Shown here one piece after another: positions 24,353 to 32,229 of a DNA stretch of 40,067 nt (position 1 is the stretch's first letter; each line of letters begins with the position of its first letter). Made by a program: the position numbers and the translations under genes. The DNA is from an uncultured Eubacteriales bacterium. Its GTDB lineage: Bacteria > Bacillota > Clostridia > Oscillospirales > Oscillospiraceae. The stretch lies in the NCBI GenBank assembly GCA_900544405.1, contig UQVA01000017.1:1-40067 (forward strand), read 5' to 3'. The notes under the pieces are model-generated. The model was given only the letters and a program-made list of their open reading frames with translations. It made no database searches and was not told the DNA's origin.

Positions 24353-25243
24353 TTAATTTCCGTAAGCGCCCATCAAAATCTTGCCCAAAGCGGAATCGGC
24401 ATCCAGGATGACGGTCTTTTCGTCGCCGGTGAGGCTGCTCTTCAATGCCTCCAGAGCCTGGGTGAACTCGTAAAAGTCCTGCTTATCGGCGGTATTATAG
24501 GCCTCGGCCAGCAGGCGCATATATTCTCCCTCGCCGTCAGCCTCCAGCTTGGCGGCTTCGGCCTTGGCATCGGAAATGAGGATATTCACCTGCTTATCCA
24601 CATTGTTGCGGATGATGCTTGCCTCGTAATTGCCGTCGGCGGTGTATTTTTCCGCCATCTGGTTCCGCTCGGAGATCATCCGGGAATACACGGCGTTCAG
24701 GTTGGATTCCGGCAGGTCGAAGCGTTTGATTTTCACATCCTCCACATGGATGCCGTAGGTGTTGGCCTGATTGTCCACGGTGGTGGCGATGCCCTCATAA
24801 ATGTCGTTGCGCTTGCCGCCGTCCTCCATGTTGATAATGTCCGCTTGTGCCAGCGTGCCCATGACGGTTTTCAGGGCGTTGTAGGTCAGGGCGTCCAGCC
24901 GCTGCTCGGCGGTGGCCGTGGAGCCTAAGGTCTGGTAGAACCGCAGGGGGTCCTCGATGGACCAGAGAATGTAGCAGTCCACGGTCATATTCTGCTTATC
25001 GGAGGTCAGAACCTCGGAGGGCGGAATGTCATAAAGCATGGAGGCTTTGGAAAAGTACTTCACGCTGTCCAGGAAGGGGACCTTGAAGTGCAGGCCCGGC
25101 TGGGCGGTGGTGGAGATGATCTTGGAGAAGCGCACGGTGCAGGCATACTGATTTTCCCGGACCGTATAGGCGCTGTTGGCAGCCACGATCACCAGAAGCA
25201 GGGCCACAAGGCCGATAACCAGAGATTTGGATAATTTTTTCAT
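24353..25243 (-). CDS. hflC: HflC-like SPFH/band-7 membrane protein
   Basis: A 296-aa protein with an N-terminal transmembrane anchor (about 7-27) and a band-7/SPFH domain starting YTVRENQYACTVRFSKI, GLHFKVPFLDSVKYF, then DCYILWSIEDPLRFYQTLG. The later part (about 180-260) is a charged helical region typical of HflC, with RNQMAEKYTADGNYEA and AKAEAAKLEADGEGEYMRLLAEAYN. With HflK it forms a membrane complex that, in bacteria studied, modulates the FtsH protease. The ATG at 25243 follows the hflK stop by one base. A longer in-frame start would overlap hflK and is rejected. Confidence 0.9.
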   Translation of the reverse strand: MKKLSKSLVIGLVALLLVIVAANSAYTVRENQYACTVRFSKIISTTAQPGLHFKVPFLDSVKYFSKASMLYDIPPSEVLTSDKQNMTVDCYILWSIEDPLRFYQTLGSTATAEQRLDALTYNALKTVMGTLAQADIINMEDGGKRNDIYEGIATTVDNQANTYGIHVEDVKIKRFDLPESNLNAVYSRMISERNQMAEKYTADGNYEASIIRNNVDKQVNILISDAKAEAAKLEADGEGEYMRLLAEAYNTADKQDFYEFTQALEALKSSLTGDEKTVILDADSALGKILMGAYGN

Positions 25244-25244
25244 A

Positions 25245-26267
25245 TCAGTCGTTCCCTCCGTTGGAATTGGAATTACCGGCAGTCTCCACAATGGACTCCA
25301 AAGGCAGGAGCATATCCACACTGCCGTCCTTGGCGGTGTTGATATACAGCTTCACGTCCGGGAGAATCTGGGAAATGGCTTCATAGTACATCCGGGAGCG
25401 GGTAATGGCCGGATTCTGAGCGTACTGCTCGTACATGGCGTTGAACATGGCCACCTGCTCGTAGGCCTCGTTGATACGCTTCTGTTTCAGGTACTCGGCG
25501 TTCTGGGTCAGCTGGTCCGCCTGGGCCTGGGCAGCGGGGATTTGCGCGTTCTGGTAGGCCTTGGCATCATTGACCACGGTCTCCGCCTGCTGCTTGGCGG
25601 TCTCCACGGCCTTGAAGGCCTCGATGACCTCCTGGGTGGGCGGCTCGGCGTCCTGGATGCGCACATCCACCAGAGAAAGGCCGATGTCATATTCCTCCAG
25701 AATTTCCGTCACCAGCTGGCGGACCTGCATCTGGATGCTCTCCTTGCCGGTGGTCAGCACGGCGTCCACGGTGGTGGAGCCGACCACATTGCGAATCTGG
25801 CTCTGAATGAGGTTCCGCAGAATCAATTCCGGGGAATCGGAGGAGTAAAGATACCGCTCCGGGTCGGAGATTTTATATTCCACGAAGAAGTCCACGTTGA
25901 CGATGTTATAGTCGCCGGTGATCATCTGGCTTTCCTTGTCGTCCACGTCGTAGCCGTAAACGCTGTTGGCATCCGTCCGGTAGCCCAACTCGATCTTCTG
26001 GTACACGTTCACGTCCACCTTCTGCACCCGCTGGATACCGAAGGGCAGCTTGAAGTGAACGCCGGCCTCGGTGACATCCGTGACCTTGCCGAAGGTGGTA
26101 ACGACCGCCTGCTGCTTGTCGTCCACCGTGTAGAAGCAGGTGGAAATGGCGATCAGCAAAATCAGCAGGGCGGCTGTCCAGCCAATCCATTTCCCCGAAA
26201 TTTTCACTTGCTTTTTGGGCTTCTCCGGGGGCTGAGGCGCCCAACGATAGGTTCCGTTTTCGTCCAT
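25245..26267 (-). CDS. hflK: HflK-like SPFH/band-7 membrane protein
   Basis: A 340-aa protein with a short proline-rich cytoplasmic N-terminus, one transmembrane helix (about 28-46), then an SPFH domain: CFYTVDDKQQAVVTTFGKV, AGVHFKLPFGIQRVQKVDV and YNIVNVDFFVEYKISDPERYLY. A helical segment with repeated A/Q/K follows (about 210-260). The C-terminus ends in the low-complexity NSNSNGGND. It is the HflC partner, lies directly upstream, and is 1 base from the DUF1836 gene. Order regulator-hflK-hflC suggests one transcript. Confidence 0.9.
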   Translation of the reverse strand: MDENGTYRWAPQPPEKPKKQVKISGKWIGWTAALLILLIAISTCFYTVDDKQQAVVTTFGKVTDVTEAGVHFKLPFGIQRVQKVDVNVYQKIELGYRTDANSVYGYDVDDKESQMITGDYNIVNVDFFVEYKISDPERYLYSSDSPELILRNLIQSQIRNVVGSTTVDAVLTTGKESIQMQVRQLVTEILEEYDIGLSLVDVRIQDAEPPTQEVIEAFKAVETAKQQAETVVNDAKAYQNAQIPAAQAQADQLTQNAEYLKQKRINEAYEQVAMFNAMYEQYAQNPAITRSRMYYEAISQILPDVKLYINTAKDGSVDMLLPLESIVETAGNSNSNGGND

Positions 26268-26268
26268 G

Positions 26269-26820
26269 TTACTGTTCCTCCTTTAATTTTTCCAGCATTT
26301 TTTCCGCTTTGGTGCGGAGCCGGGCCGCCTGATAGGCGGTGAGCATGATTTTTAATGTATTTTCTACCCGGTCCCGGGCGCCCGGGGCGGGCTCCACATA
26401 ATGGGACAGAGCGGCGGTGAGGGCATTTTCCGTCACCTCGCCGGTGTCGGTCCGGGCCGCCAGCCGGACGAACAGAAAATAAAGCTCCGCATCGTCAATA
26501 AGGTCGTCGGACTCGTCGTTCAGGGTGCCGTTCACATAGCCCAGCAGGCCGCAGATGGTCTCCATGGGCAGGATGCTCTTGAGCATATTGATGTTGATGA
26601 TGCGGCACAGCTGCCGCCGGGAATAGCGCTTGCGGACAGGGGGCGGGAGAAAGCCCCGCTTCACCCAGTTCTGCACGGTGTAGGGCTCCAGGCCGGTCAG
26701 GTCCGTAACCTGGCTCAGAACCACGCCCCCCGCCAGAAACAGGGAGGAAATCTTTGCTTCCGCCTGGTCTGCCTCCCCCCGGTCCATTTCCAGCACCGTG
26801 CCGGGTAAGATCCAGTTCAC
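26269..26820 (-). CDS. DUF1836 MerR-like DNA-binding protein
   Basis: A 183-aa soluble protein of the DUF1836 family. An HTH of MerR style lies at about 35-70 (LSQVTDLTGLEPYTVQNWVKRG then YSRRQLCRIINI), and the rest is helical and charged. The start chosen is GTG at 26820, with AAGGAGG seven bases before (26828-26834). An upstream in-frame ATG at 26859 would place this RBS inside the coding region and start within the -10 region, so it is rejected. It is first gene before hflK-hflC. Inverted repeats around its promoter suggest autoregulation. Confidence 0.8.
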   Translation of the reverse strand: MNWILPGTVLEMDRGEADQAEAKISSLFLAGGVVLSQVTDLTGLEPYTVQNWVKRGFLPPPVRKRYSRRQLCRIININMLKSILPMETICGLLGYVNGTLNDESDDLIDDAELYFLFVRLAARTDTGEVTENALTAALSHYVEPAPGARDRVENTLKIMLTAYQAARLRTKAEKMLEKLKEEQ

Positions 26821-26846
26821 GTTGCTGCCTCCTTCTTTGTGGTGAG

Positions 26847-26896
26847 GTGATTGTATCACATAGTTATATGATTGTCAAGTATAATCTTGTGATTAT
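26847..26896 (-). promoter_or_regulatory. Promoter with two inverted repeats, DUF1836-hflKC operon
   Basis: On the minus strand TTGACA (26878-26873), a 17-bp spacer and TACAAT (26855-26850). The -10 is embedded in the palindrome GTGAT-tgt-ATCAC (26847-26859). A second palindrome ATAATC-ttgt-GATTAT (26881-26896) sits just upstream of the -35. Both look like operator sites, perhaps for the DUF1836 protein itself. Confidence 0.7.
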
Positions 26897-26929
26897 AGGA
26901 AAGAATTTTGTGATGGTTTGGGGACAGGC

Positions 26930-27310
26930 CCCCGGCGGATACCTTGGTCCCCTCTCAGAGGGGGCAGTCTGCCCTATGGGCAGACTGGGGGAGTGTACTG
27001 CCAATAGAAGTAGGGGCTTGACTGCTTTGAGAAAGGCTCCCGGCGTGTAGGGGGAGGCTCACGCCATTCTGTTTCTGCGTATAGAATCCGGCGCATCGGG
27101 GCATGCCGCCGGCCCTACATTCATCGACGATACTGCGTCCCGCCCCTCATCCGGCCACCCATAAAGGGTGGCCACCTTCCCCCAGGGGAAGGCATCCCTC
27201 AGATGGGTCGGTACCCTTCTGCTTCGTCCAACCGTACACCCCCTCAGTCAGTCCTTCGGACTGACAGCTCCCCCTACACGCCGGGAGCCTTAACTCACAA
27301 GGACGACACC
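26930..27310. repeat. Mosaic block of palindromic intergenic repeats
   Basis: It contains an A-like unit (CCTCTCAGAGGGGG, stem GTCTGCCC-tat-GGGCAGAC at 26967-26985), a C-type unit (27072-27119), a reverse B unit (stem GGCCACCC-ataaa-GGGTGGCC at 27153-27173) and a reverse A unit (27234-27289, stem TCAGTCC-ttc-GGACTGA at 27248-27264). No coding region is supported. Confidence 0.8.
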
Positions 27311-27363
27311 CCCTGCACATCTGGGGAAGGCTATTTATCCGTCTCTTGTGGATTGGCGAAAAG

Positions 27364-27587
27364 TTATCCACAGGTATGGAAGAAATCGTTATGTTGACCA
27401 CAGGCGGTGCAAAATTTTTTCCACAGTCTGTGTGGAAAAAGGCGTTCAACCTGGCCGACCCACGAAAATCCGGGTCTTTTTCCCCAGAGGTGGCTGTGGA
27501 AAAAACTGTGGATACTGTGGATAACTCCTGTGCAGAAGTCTGTGCATACTGGGGATGGACTTCCATTATGTCAACTTTTTCTCCACA
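27364..27587. other. DnaA-box cluster (candidate origin or DnaA-titration/regulatory site)
   Basis: Exact consensus 9-mers TTATCCACA occur at 27364-27372 (+) and 27516-27524 (-). One-mismatch copies lie at 27417-27425 (+), 27431-27439 (-), 27495-27503 (-), 27507-27515 (-), 27541-27549 (-) and 27579-27587 (+), and another at 27781-27789 (-). The pair at 27416-27440 forms a perfect 10-bp inverted repeat with 5-base spacer; two boxes at 27507-27524 abut head to tail. The cluster is in the divergent intergenic region between the hflKC operon and mrnC-rqcH. No dnaA, dnaN or rpmH gene is in view, so an oriC call remains unproven. Confidence 0.7.
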
Positions 27588-27614
27588 ACCCCCCGCCTTT
27601 TTCCGCTCTCTCCC

Positions 27615-27643
27615 TTTACTTTTGCCGAGGGCTTTGGTATGAT
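27615..27643 (+). promoter_or_regulatory. Promoter of mrnC-rqcH
   Basis: TTTACT (27615-27620), 17-bp spacer, TATGAT (27638-27643). The hexamers and neighbouring bases (TTTACTTTT and TATGATAA) are identical to the rpsO promoter at 32091-32119. The leader to the mrnC start is about 150 bases and includes another DnaA-like 9-mer at 27781-27789. Confidence 0.7.
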
Positions 27644-27799
27644 AAGGGAAAATGGGAAGTAGGGGCCTTGAAAAATGCTCCTTCACGGTTTTTCGACGGT
27701 TTTCATCACCCGATGGAACCGGATTTCCAGTTTTTTCCAGGAAAACCGCATTTTTCCCTCTGTGAATCGAGGATTTCGCCTGTGGAAAACTACTTTAAA

Positions 27800-28195
27800 A
27801 TGGACTTCACCCCGAAAGCGGTGAACGTTCTTTCCAATCTGGCCCTGGCCCATCTGGGGGACGGGGTGTTCTCCCTGCTTTGTCGGGCCTACCTGTGTAA
27901 AAAAGGGGACAAAAGCGTGAAACGGCTTCATCTGGATTCCATTGCCCTGGTAAAGGCCCCCACCCAGGCGGCTTTTGCCGAAAAAATTCTCCCCGGCCTG
28001 ACGGAGGCCGAGGCGGACTACTACCGCCGGGGCAAAAACGCCCACACCCACGCCGCCCCCAAATCCGCAAGCCCCAGGGAATACGCCATGGCCACCGGGC
28101 TGGAATGTCTGTTCGGGGCGCTGTACCTGCTGGGGGAAAATGACCGGATCAACGAACTTTTTAATCTGGGGATGGAGGCACTTTATGGCATTTGA
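27800..28195 (+). CDS. mrnC: Mini-ribonuclease III
   Basis: A 131-aa RNase III-type enzyme without the dsRNA-binding domain; in Firmicutes such enzymes mature 23S rRNA. Signature residues are LALAHLGDGVFSLL with catalytic D21, KRLHLDSIALVKAPTQA, YYRRGKNAHTHAAPKSAS, and TGLECLFGALYLLG with catalytic E102. The ATG at 27800 matches the usual family start (about 12 residues before the LALA motif), though its RBS is weak (GGA only). An earlier ATG at 27713 would add 29 residues without family similarity. The stop overlaps the start of rqcH by 11 bases, so the two are coupled. Confidence 0.88.
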   Translation: MDFTPKAVNVLSNLALAHLGDGVFSLLCRAYLCKKGDKSVKRLHLDSIALVKAPTQAAFAEKILPGLTEAEADYYRRGKNAHTHAAPKSASPREYAMATGLECLFGALYLLGENDRINELFNLGMEALYGI

Positions 28196-29909
28196 CGCAA
28201 AATATCTCTCCTGCGTGTTGGGAGAAATCCGGGAAAAATGTCTGGGCGCCCGTGTGGAAAAAATCCACCAGCCCAGCCGGGACTGTATCATTTTATTATT
28301 GCGCTGCGCCCAGGGCCGGGAAAAGCTGCTCTTTGCCCCCAATCCCGCCGCCCCCCGGCTGCACCTGACCACGGCCAACCCGGAAAATCCGGCGGAGCCG
28401 CCCATGTTCTGTATGTTTCTGCGCAAGCACCTGTCCGGAGCGAGACTTTCCGGTATTCGTCAGCTTCCCATGGAGCGCTGGGCGGAATTTGTATTCGACT
28501 GCACCGACGAAATGGGCTACCCGGTGCAGAAAAAGCTGGTGGCCGAGCTGATGGGCCGGACCTGCAACCTGTATCTGCTGGACGGGGAGGGGCGTATTCT
28601 GGACTGCCTGCGGCGCATCGGTCTGGACGATTCCGCCCGGCCCGCCCTGCCGGGATTAAGCTATCGTCTCCCGGAGCAGGTGACGAAAAAGGACCCGGAA
28701 AATTTGAATTCTTCGGATTTTCTGGAAATTCTGGAAGAAAACGGGGCAGATATGCTCTCCGACCGACTGATGGACAATTTAGGCGGGCTGTCGCCCCTGG
28801 TCTGCCGGGAAGCGGCCCTGGCCACCCTGGGGGATGGGGACGGCCGGCTCACCGGGGCGGATTTGCCGGGCCTGGCAGAAAAGCTCAGCGCCTTTTTTGC
28901 CCTGCACCTTGCCCACCCGGCCCCCTACTATACCGCCGGGGACGACGGCAGTGTGAAGCAGTTTGCCTTCCTGCCCATCCGGCAGTACGGGGCCTGCGAA
29001 AAGGGCGAGGGCTTCTCGGCGGTGCTGGACCGGTTTTACACCCTCCGGGACCGGCGGGACGCCATGCGCCAAAAAGGCGGCGCCCTGCGGAAAACCGTTT
29101 CCAATCTGGTGTCCCGGCTGAACCGGAAAATAGCGGTCCAGCAAAAGGAACTGGAAGCCACCTACGACCGGGAGCGGCTGCGGCAGCTGGGGGACATCGT
29201 CACGGCCAACATCCACGCCATCAAAAAGGGCGAAACGGTGCTGAAGGCCCAGGATTTTTATGACGAGAATATGCCCGTCATTGAAATTCCCATTTCCCCG
29301 ATTTTGTCCCCCCAGCAGAATGCGGCAAAATTCTACAAGGATTACACCCGTATGAAAAACGCGCAAAAAGAACTGACCCACCAGCTTTCCATTGCCGAGA
29401 CGGAGCGGGACTACCTGCAAAGCGTGCTGGAGGAGCTGGACCGGGCGGACACAGAGGCGGAGCTGGAGGAGATTCGGCAGGAATTGCAGGAAGGCGGCTA
29501 TGTGCGGCCCGACGGCGGCAAGAAAAAAATCCGGCAGGCCAAGCTGCTGCCCATGAAATTCACCTCTACCGACGGCTACGAAATTCTTGTGGGCCGGAAC
29601 AACCGGCAGAACGAGTTTTTGACCTTCAAGCAGGCCCGGAAAAACGACCTGTGGCTCCATGCTCAGAAGGTCCACGGGGCCCATGTCCTGATTCTCTGCA
29701 GCAACACCACCCCTCCGGACGATACCGTCACGGAGGCGGCGGCCCTGGCGGCTTATTATTCCCAGGCCAAACAGGGCCAGAACGTGGGCGTGGACGTGAC
29801 GGCGGCGGGTCAGGTGAAGAAAATGGGCGGCGGCAAGCCGGGCATGGTCATTTACCATACCTATCGGACCGTGTATGTGAACCCCAAAGCCGAGGTGGAG
29901 CGGCAGTAA
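28185..29909 (+). CDS. rqcH: RqcH (NFACT family), ribosome-associated quality control factor
   Basis: A 574-aa protein of the Rqc2/Tae2/NFACT family, which binds stalled 50S-peptidyl-tRNA complexes and recruits Ala-tRNA for C-terminal tailing; older annotations call it fibronectin-binding protein. The NFACT-N domain (about 1-220) is followed by helix-hairpin-helix and a long coiled coil (about 295-435), then the NFACT-R domain (YEILVGRNNRQNE, DLWLHAQKVHGAHVLI, ending YRTVYVNPK). At the position of the D97-R98 pair described in B. subtilis RqcH the protein has E97-R98. The ATG at 28185 has GGAGG at 28174-28178. It is translationally coupled to mrnC. Confidence 0.92.
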   Translation: MAFDAKYLSCVLGEIREKCLGARVEKIHQPSRDCIILLLRCAQGREKLLFAPNPAAPRLHLTTANPENPAEPPMFCMFLRKHLSGARLSGIRQLPMERWAEFVFDCTDEMGYPVQKKLVAELMGRTCNLYLLDGEGRILDCLRRIGLDDSARPALPGLSYRLPEQVTKKDPENLNSSDFLEILEENGADMLSDRLMDNLGGLSPLVCREAALATLGDGDGRLTGADLPGLAEKLSAFFALHLAHPAPYYTAGDDGSVKQFAFLPIRQYGACEKGEGFSAVLDRFYTLRDRRDAMRQKGGALRKTVSNLVSRLNRKIAVQQKELEATYDRERLRQLGDIVTANIHAIKKGETVLKAQDFYDENMPVIEIPISPILSPQQNAAKFYKDYTRMKNAQKELTHQLSIAETERDYLQSVLEELDRADTEAELEEIRQELQEGGYVRPDGGKKKIRQAKLLPMKFTSTDGYEILVGRNNRQNEFLTFKQARKNDLWLHAQKVHGAHVLILCSNTTPPDDTVTEAAALAAYYSQAKQGQNVGVDVTAAGQVKKMGGGKPGMVIYHTYRTVYVNPKAEVERQ

Positions 29910-30230
29910 GGAAAGCATAGCCTCTTGGCCTCCTCTATGAGGGGGCTGTCAATAGAAGTAGGCAGTTGGATGCTCTGGGCAAAGGCTTCTCCTGGAGGAG
30001 AAGCTGGCAGCCCGCAAGGGCTGACTGATGAGGTCGAAGCTACTAATCATAACCATGAGTTGGTACGACGCTGTTACCTTCGACCTCATCCGGTCCGGCT
30101 TGAGCCGGACCACCTTCCCCTCCAGGGGAAGGCTTTCGCTTCGCCGGGTTCTGCGTATAGAATTCGAGCGGGCGGGGCATGCCGCCGCCCCTACAGTGCC
30201 CCGCCGGGAGGGGTTCCCTCCCAAATCTCC
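29910..30230. repeat. Mosaic block of palindromic intergenic repeats
   Basis: A 434-base gap, mostly repeat. It has an E-type motif CTGTCAATAGAAGTAGG (29947 on), B-like units in both directions (hairpins CTTCTCC/GGAGAAG and CCTTCCCC/GGGGAAGG flanking GATGAGGTCGAAG), so that about 30017-30095 can pair as one long inverted repeat, and a C-type unit (30148-30195). No gene is supported. Confidence 0.78.
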
Positions 30231-30241
30231 TCCCTTTCGCC

Positions 30242-30270
30242 TTGACAATTTTCCTTTGGCGGGGTAGTAT
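30242..30270 (+). promoter_or_regulatory. Promoter of the phosphoribosyltransferase gene
   Basis: Consensus TTGACA (30242-30247), 17-bp spacer, TAGTAT (30265-30270). The leader of about 65 bases contains no recognised purine riboswitch core. Confidence 0.78.
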
Positions 30271-30343
30271 ATAGGTTGTGCAGGCTTTGGCCCGAAACAA
30301 CGTGATTCCATTGCAATTTAACATAAAAAAGGAGCGTTCACCC

Positions 30344-30901
30344 ATGTATTATCACATGACTGTTGCCGGTCTGGAGCGGGACCTTCCCATCTGCCCGGTG
30401 AATGAGAACCTGTCCATCGCCGGTTTCGTTATTTTCGGCGACCCGGAGCTGACCGTGGCCTGCGCCAAGGATTTGCTGAAAAAGGCCCCGGAGTACGATT
30501 ACATTCTCACCGCCGAAGCCAAGGGCATTCCGCTGGCCCACGAAATGGCCCGGCAGCACGGGGATGCCCGGTATGTGCTGGCCCGGAAGGGCGCCAAGCT
30601 TTATATGCGGGACATTTTCCAGGTGGACGTGCGCTCCATCACCACCGACCATGAGCAGCACCTGTATCTGGACGGCGAGGATGCGGCCATGATGAAGGGC
30701 AAAAGAATCCTCATCGTGGACGACGTGATCTCCACCGGCGAGAGCCTGAACGCCCTGGAAGCCCTGGTCCGCAAGGCCGGCGGCACCATCTGCGGCCGGA
30801 TGGCCATTCTGGCCGAGGGCGACGCCCAGGACCGGGAGGACCTCATTTATCTGGAAAAGCTGCCCCTGTTCCATCCCGACGGAACCGTCATGGCGGAGTA
30901 A
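30344..30901 (+). CDS. Phosphoribosyltransferase, purine (adenine/xanthine)-type
   Basis: A 185-aa type I PRTase. The PRPP-binding loop is ILIVDDVISTGES (122-134). The pyrophosphate-binding segment is TAEAKGIPLAHEMA (57-70), followed by the flexible loop YVLARKGAKLYM. The overall order resembles Apt and Xpt, which salvage adenine or xanthine to nucleotides; no residue pattern decides between them. The ATG at 30344 has AAAGGAG (about 30327-30333), and an upstream in-frame extension is rejected. It has its own strong promoter. It may act with the BMP-type importers in purine salvage, but it is not in their operons. Confidence 0.82.
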   Translation: MYYHMTVAGLERDLPICPVNENLSIAGFVIFGDPELTVACAKDLLKKAPEYDYILTAEAKGIPLAHEMARQHGDARYVLARKGAKLYMRDIFQVDVRSITTDHEQHLYLDGEDAAMMKGKRILIVDDVISTGESLNALEALVRKAGGTICGRMAILAEGDAQDREDLIYLEKLPLFHPDGTVMAE

Positions 30902-31160
30902 AATTCGACGCAGAATCTTTTAGCCCCCCTCATAAGAGGGGGCTGTCAATAGAAGTAGGGAGTTGCCCACTCTGAGTTAAGGCTCCCCTGTGTAGGGGGA
31001 GCTGTCATGGGCCTTTGCCCATGACTGAGGGGGTATACGCTATCGACACGGTAAAGGCTATCGTTCGATAGTCTCCTACAAGAACCGACCGTACACCCCC
31101 TCCGGCACCTTCGGTGCCACCTCCCCCTACACGCCGGGAGGCATCGCCCCGCCGGGAGAC
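30902..31160. repeat. Mosaic block of palindromic intergenic repeats
   Basis: It starts with AGCCCCCCTC-ataa-GAGGGGGCT (about 30920-30944), which may also terminate the PRTase transcript, and an E-type CTGTCAATAGAAGTAGG. A forward A-type unit (30980-31036, stem TCATGGGC-cttt-GCCCATGA at 31005-31024) and a reverse A-type unit (31090-31140, stem GGCACC-ttc-GGTGCC at 31104-31118) follow. The two A units are complementary at their ends and could form a long cruciform. Confidence 0.78.
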
Positions 31161-31194
31161 CTGCCCGCACACCCCATACAGAAAAGGAAGAACT

Positions 31195-32082
31195 ATGCAA
31201 GAAAAGACCATCTATGCCCTGGGTTTTTTTGACGGGGTGCATCTGGGCCATCAGGCCCTGCTGAATACCTGCAAGGCCTTGGCGGCAGAATACGGCTGTG
31301 CGGCCGGGGTGCAGACCTTTGGGAATCACCCGGACGCTCTGGTGGAGGGCAAGGCCCCCGGCCTCATCAACTCCATCGCCGACCGGGAGGCCCTGCTTCG
31401 GGAAATGGGTATGGAGCGTGTCATCGTGCTGCCCTTTGACAACGCATTGATGCACACCCCTTGGCAGGACTATTTTCAGCGGCTCCTGACGGAATTTCAC
31501 GCCGGTGGTATCGTCTGCGGCTACGATTTCCGCTTCGGGGACCGGGGAGCCGGGAACGGCGAAAAGCTCCTGTCCGCCTGCAAAGAGGCCGGTATCCCCT
31601 GCCGGGTGGTGCCGGAGCAAAAAGTGGAGGGGCTGACCGTTTCCTCCACCCGCATCCGGGGCTTCCTGGCGGAGGGCAATATTGCCGAGGCAAACCGGTT
31701 CCTGGGGCATCCCCACCGACTCACGGGAAAAGTGGTGGCTGGCCATCAGTTGGGCCGGACCATGGGCATTCCCACGGCGAATATTGCCGTGCCTGCCGGG
31801 GTGGCCCTGCCGAAATACGGCGTGTATGCCTGCAAGGCTCTGGTGGACGGGGAAGCCTACCCGGCGGTGACGAACATCGGCCTGCGGCCCACGGTGGGGG
31901 GCCGTCATGTGACTGTGGAGCCCTGGCTTCTGGACTACGATGGGGACCTGTACGGCCGGGAGCTGACCCTGCTCTTTTACGATTATCTCCGGGAGGAGCG
32001 AAAATTCCAGGATCTGGATGCGCTGCAGGCGGAGATCCGGAAAAATGCCGACCAGACCCGGAAATTCTTTGAAAAAACCTGA
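31195..32082 (+). CDS. ribF: Bifunctional riboflavin kinase / FAD synthetase
   Basis: It converts riboflavin to FMN, then FAD. The 295-aa protein begins almost at the adenylyltransferase motif GFFDGVHLGHQ (10-20), so its N-terminus is shorter than usual by roughly ten residues. Other features are the CGYDFRFGDRGAGNG loop, STRIRG, and the kinase part with GRTMGIPTANI, YACKALVDGEAYPAVTNIGLRPTVGG and a C-terminal helical end. The ATG at 31195 has AAAGGAAG at 31183-31190. It is followed by its own promoter-led neighbour rpsO, a common Firmicute arrangement (truB-ribF-rpsO), but truB is absent here. Confidence 0.92.
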   Translation: MQEKTIYALGFFDGVHLGHQALLNTCKALAAEYGCAAGVQTFGNHPDALVEGKAPGLINSIADREALLREMGMERVIVLPFDNALMHTPWQDYFQRLLTEFHAGGIVCGYDFRFGDRGAGNGEKLLSACKEAGIPCRVVPEQKVEGLTVSSTRIRGFLAEGNIAEANRFLGHPHRLTGKVVAGHQLGRTMGIPTANIAVPAGVALPKYGVYACKALVDGEAYPAVTNIGLRPTVGGRHVTVEPWLLDYDGDLYGRELTLLFYDYLREERKFQDLDALQAEIRKNADQTRKFFEKT

Positions 32083-32090
32083 AAAAGTGC

Positions 32091-32119
32091 TTTACTTTTC
32101 GGAAAAGCCATGATATGAT
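32091..32119 (+). promoter_or_regulatory. Promoter of rpsO
   Basis: TTTACT (32091-32096), 17-bp spacer, TATGAT (32114-32119), starting 8 bases after the ribF stop. It matches the mrnC-rqcH promoter in both hexamers. Confidence 0.75.
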
Positions 32120-32124
32120 AATCG

Positions 32125-32229
32125 GGCCGGTTTTGCCGGTAACTTGATGCGCCCAGGCGCAGTGGCGGGAGAAGTCCACTGACCCCCACTTTGCTTCGGG
32201 TGAGAATATTTGAAAGGTGGATAAATTCC
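32125..32229 (+). promoter_or_regulatory. Structured rpsO leader, candidate S15 autoregulation site
   Basis: The leader of about 105 bases can form CCGG-ttttg-CCGG (32127 on), GCGC-cca-GGCGC, and GTGG/CCAC hairpins before the RBS GAAAGGTGG (32211-32219). S15 proteins in several bacteria repress their own translation through varied leader structures; a similar role here is inference. Confidence 0.4.

Noticed and set aside
27407..27799. N-terminal extension of mini-RNase III
   Set aside because: The extension translates the DnaA-box region and promoter, and has no similarity to the family; the start at 27800 fits the usual length.
30271..30343. Purine riboswitch before the phosphoribosyltransferase gene
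   Set aside because: The leader is short and lacks the conserved junction and loop sequences of purine riboswitches.
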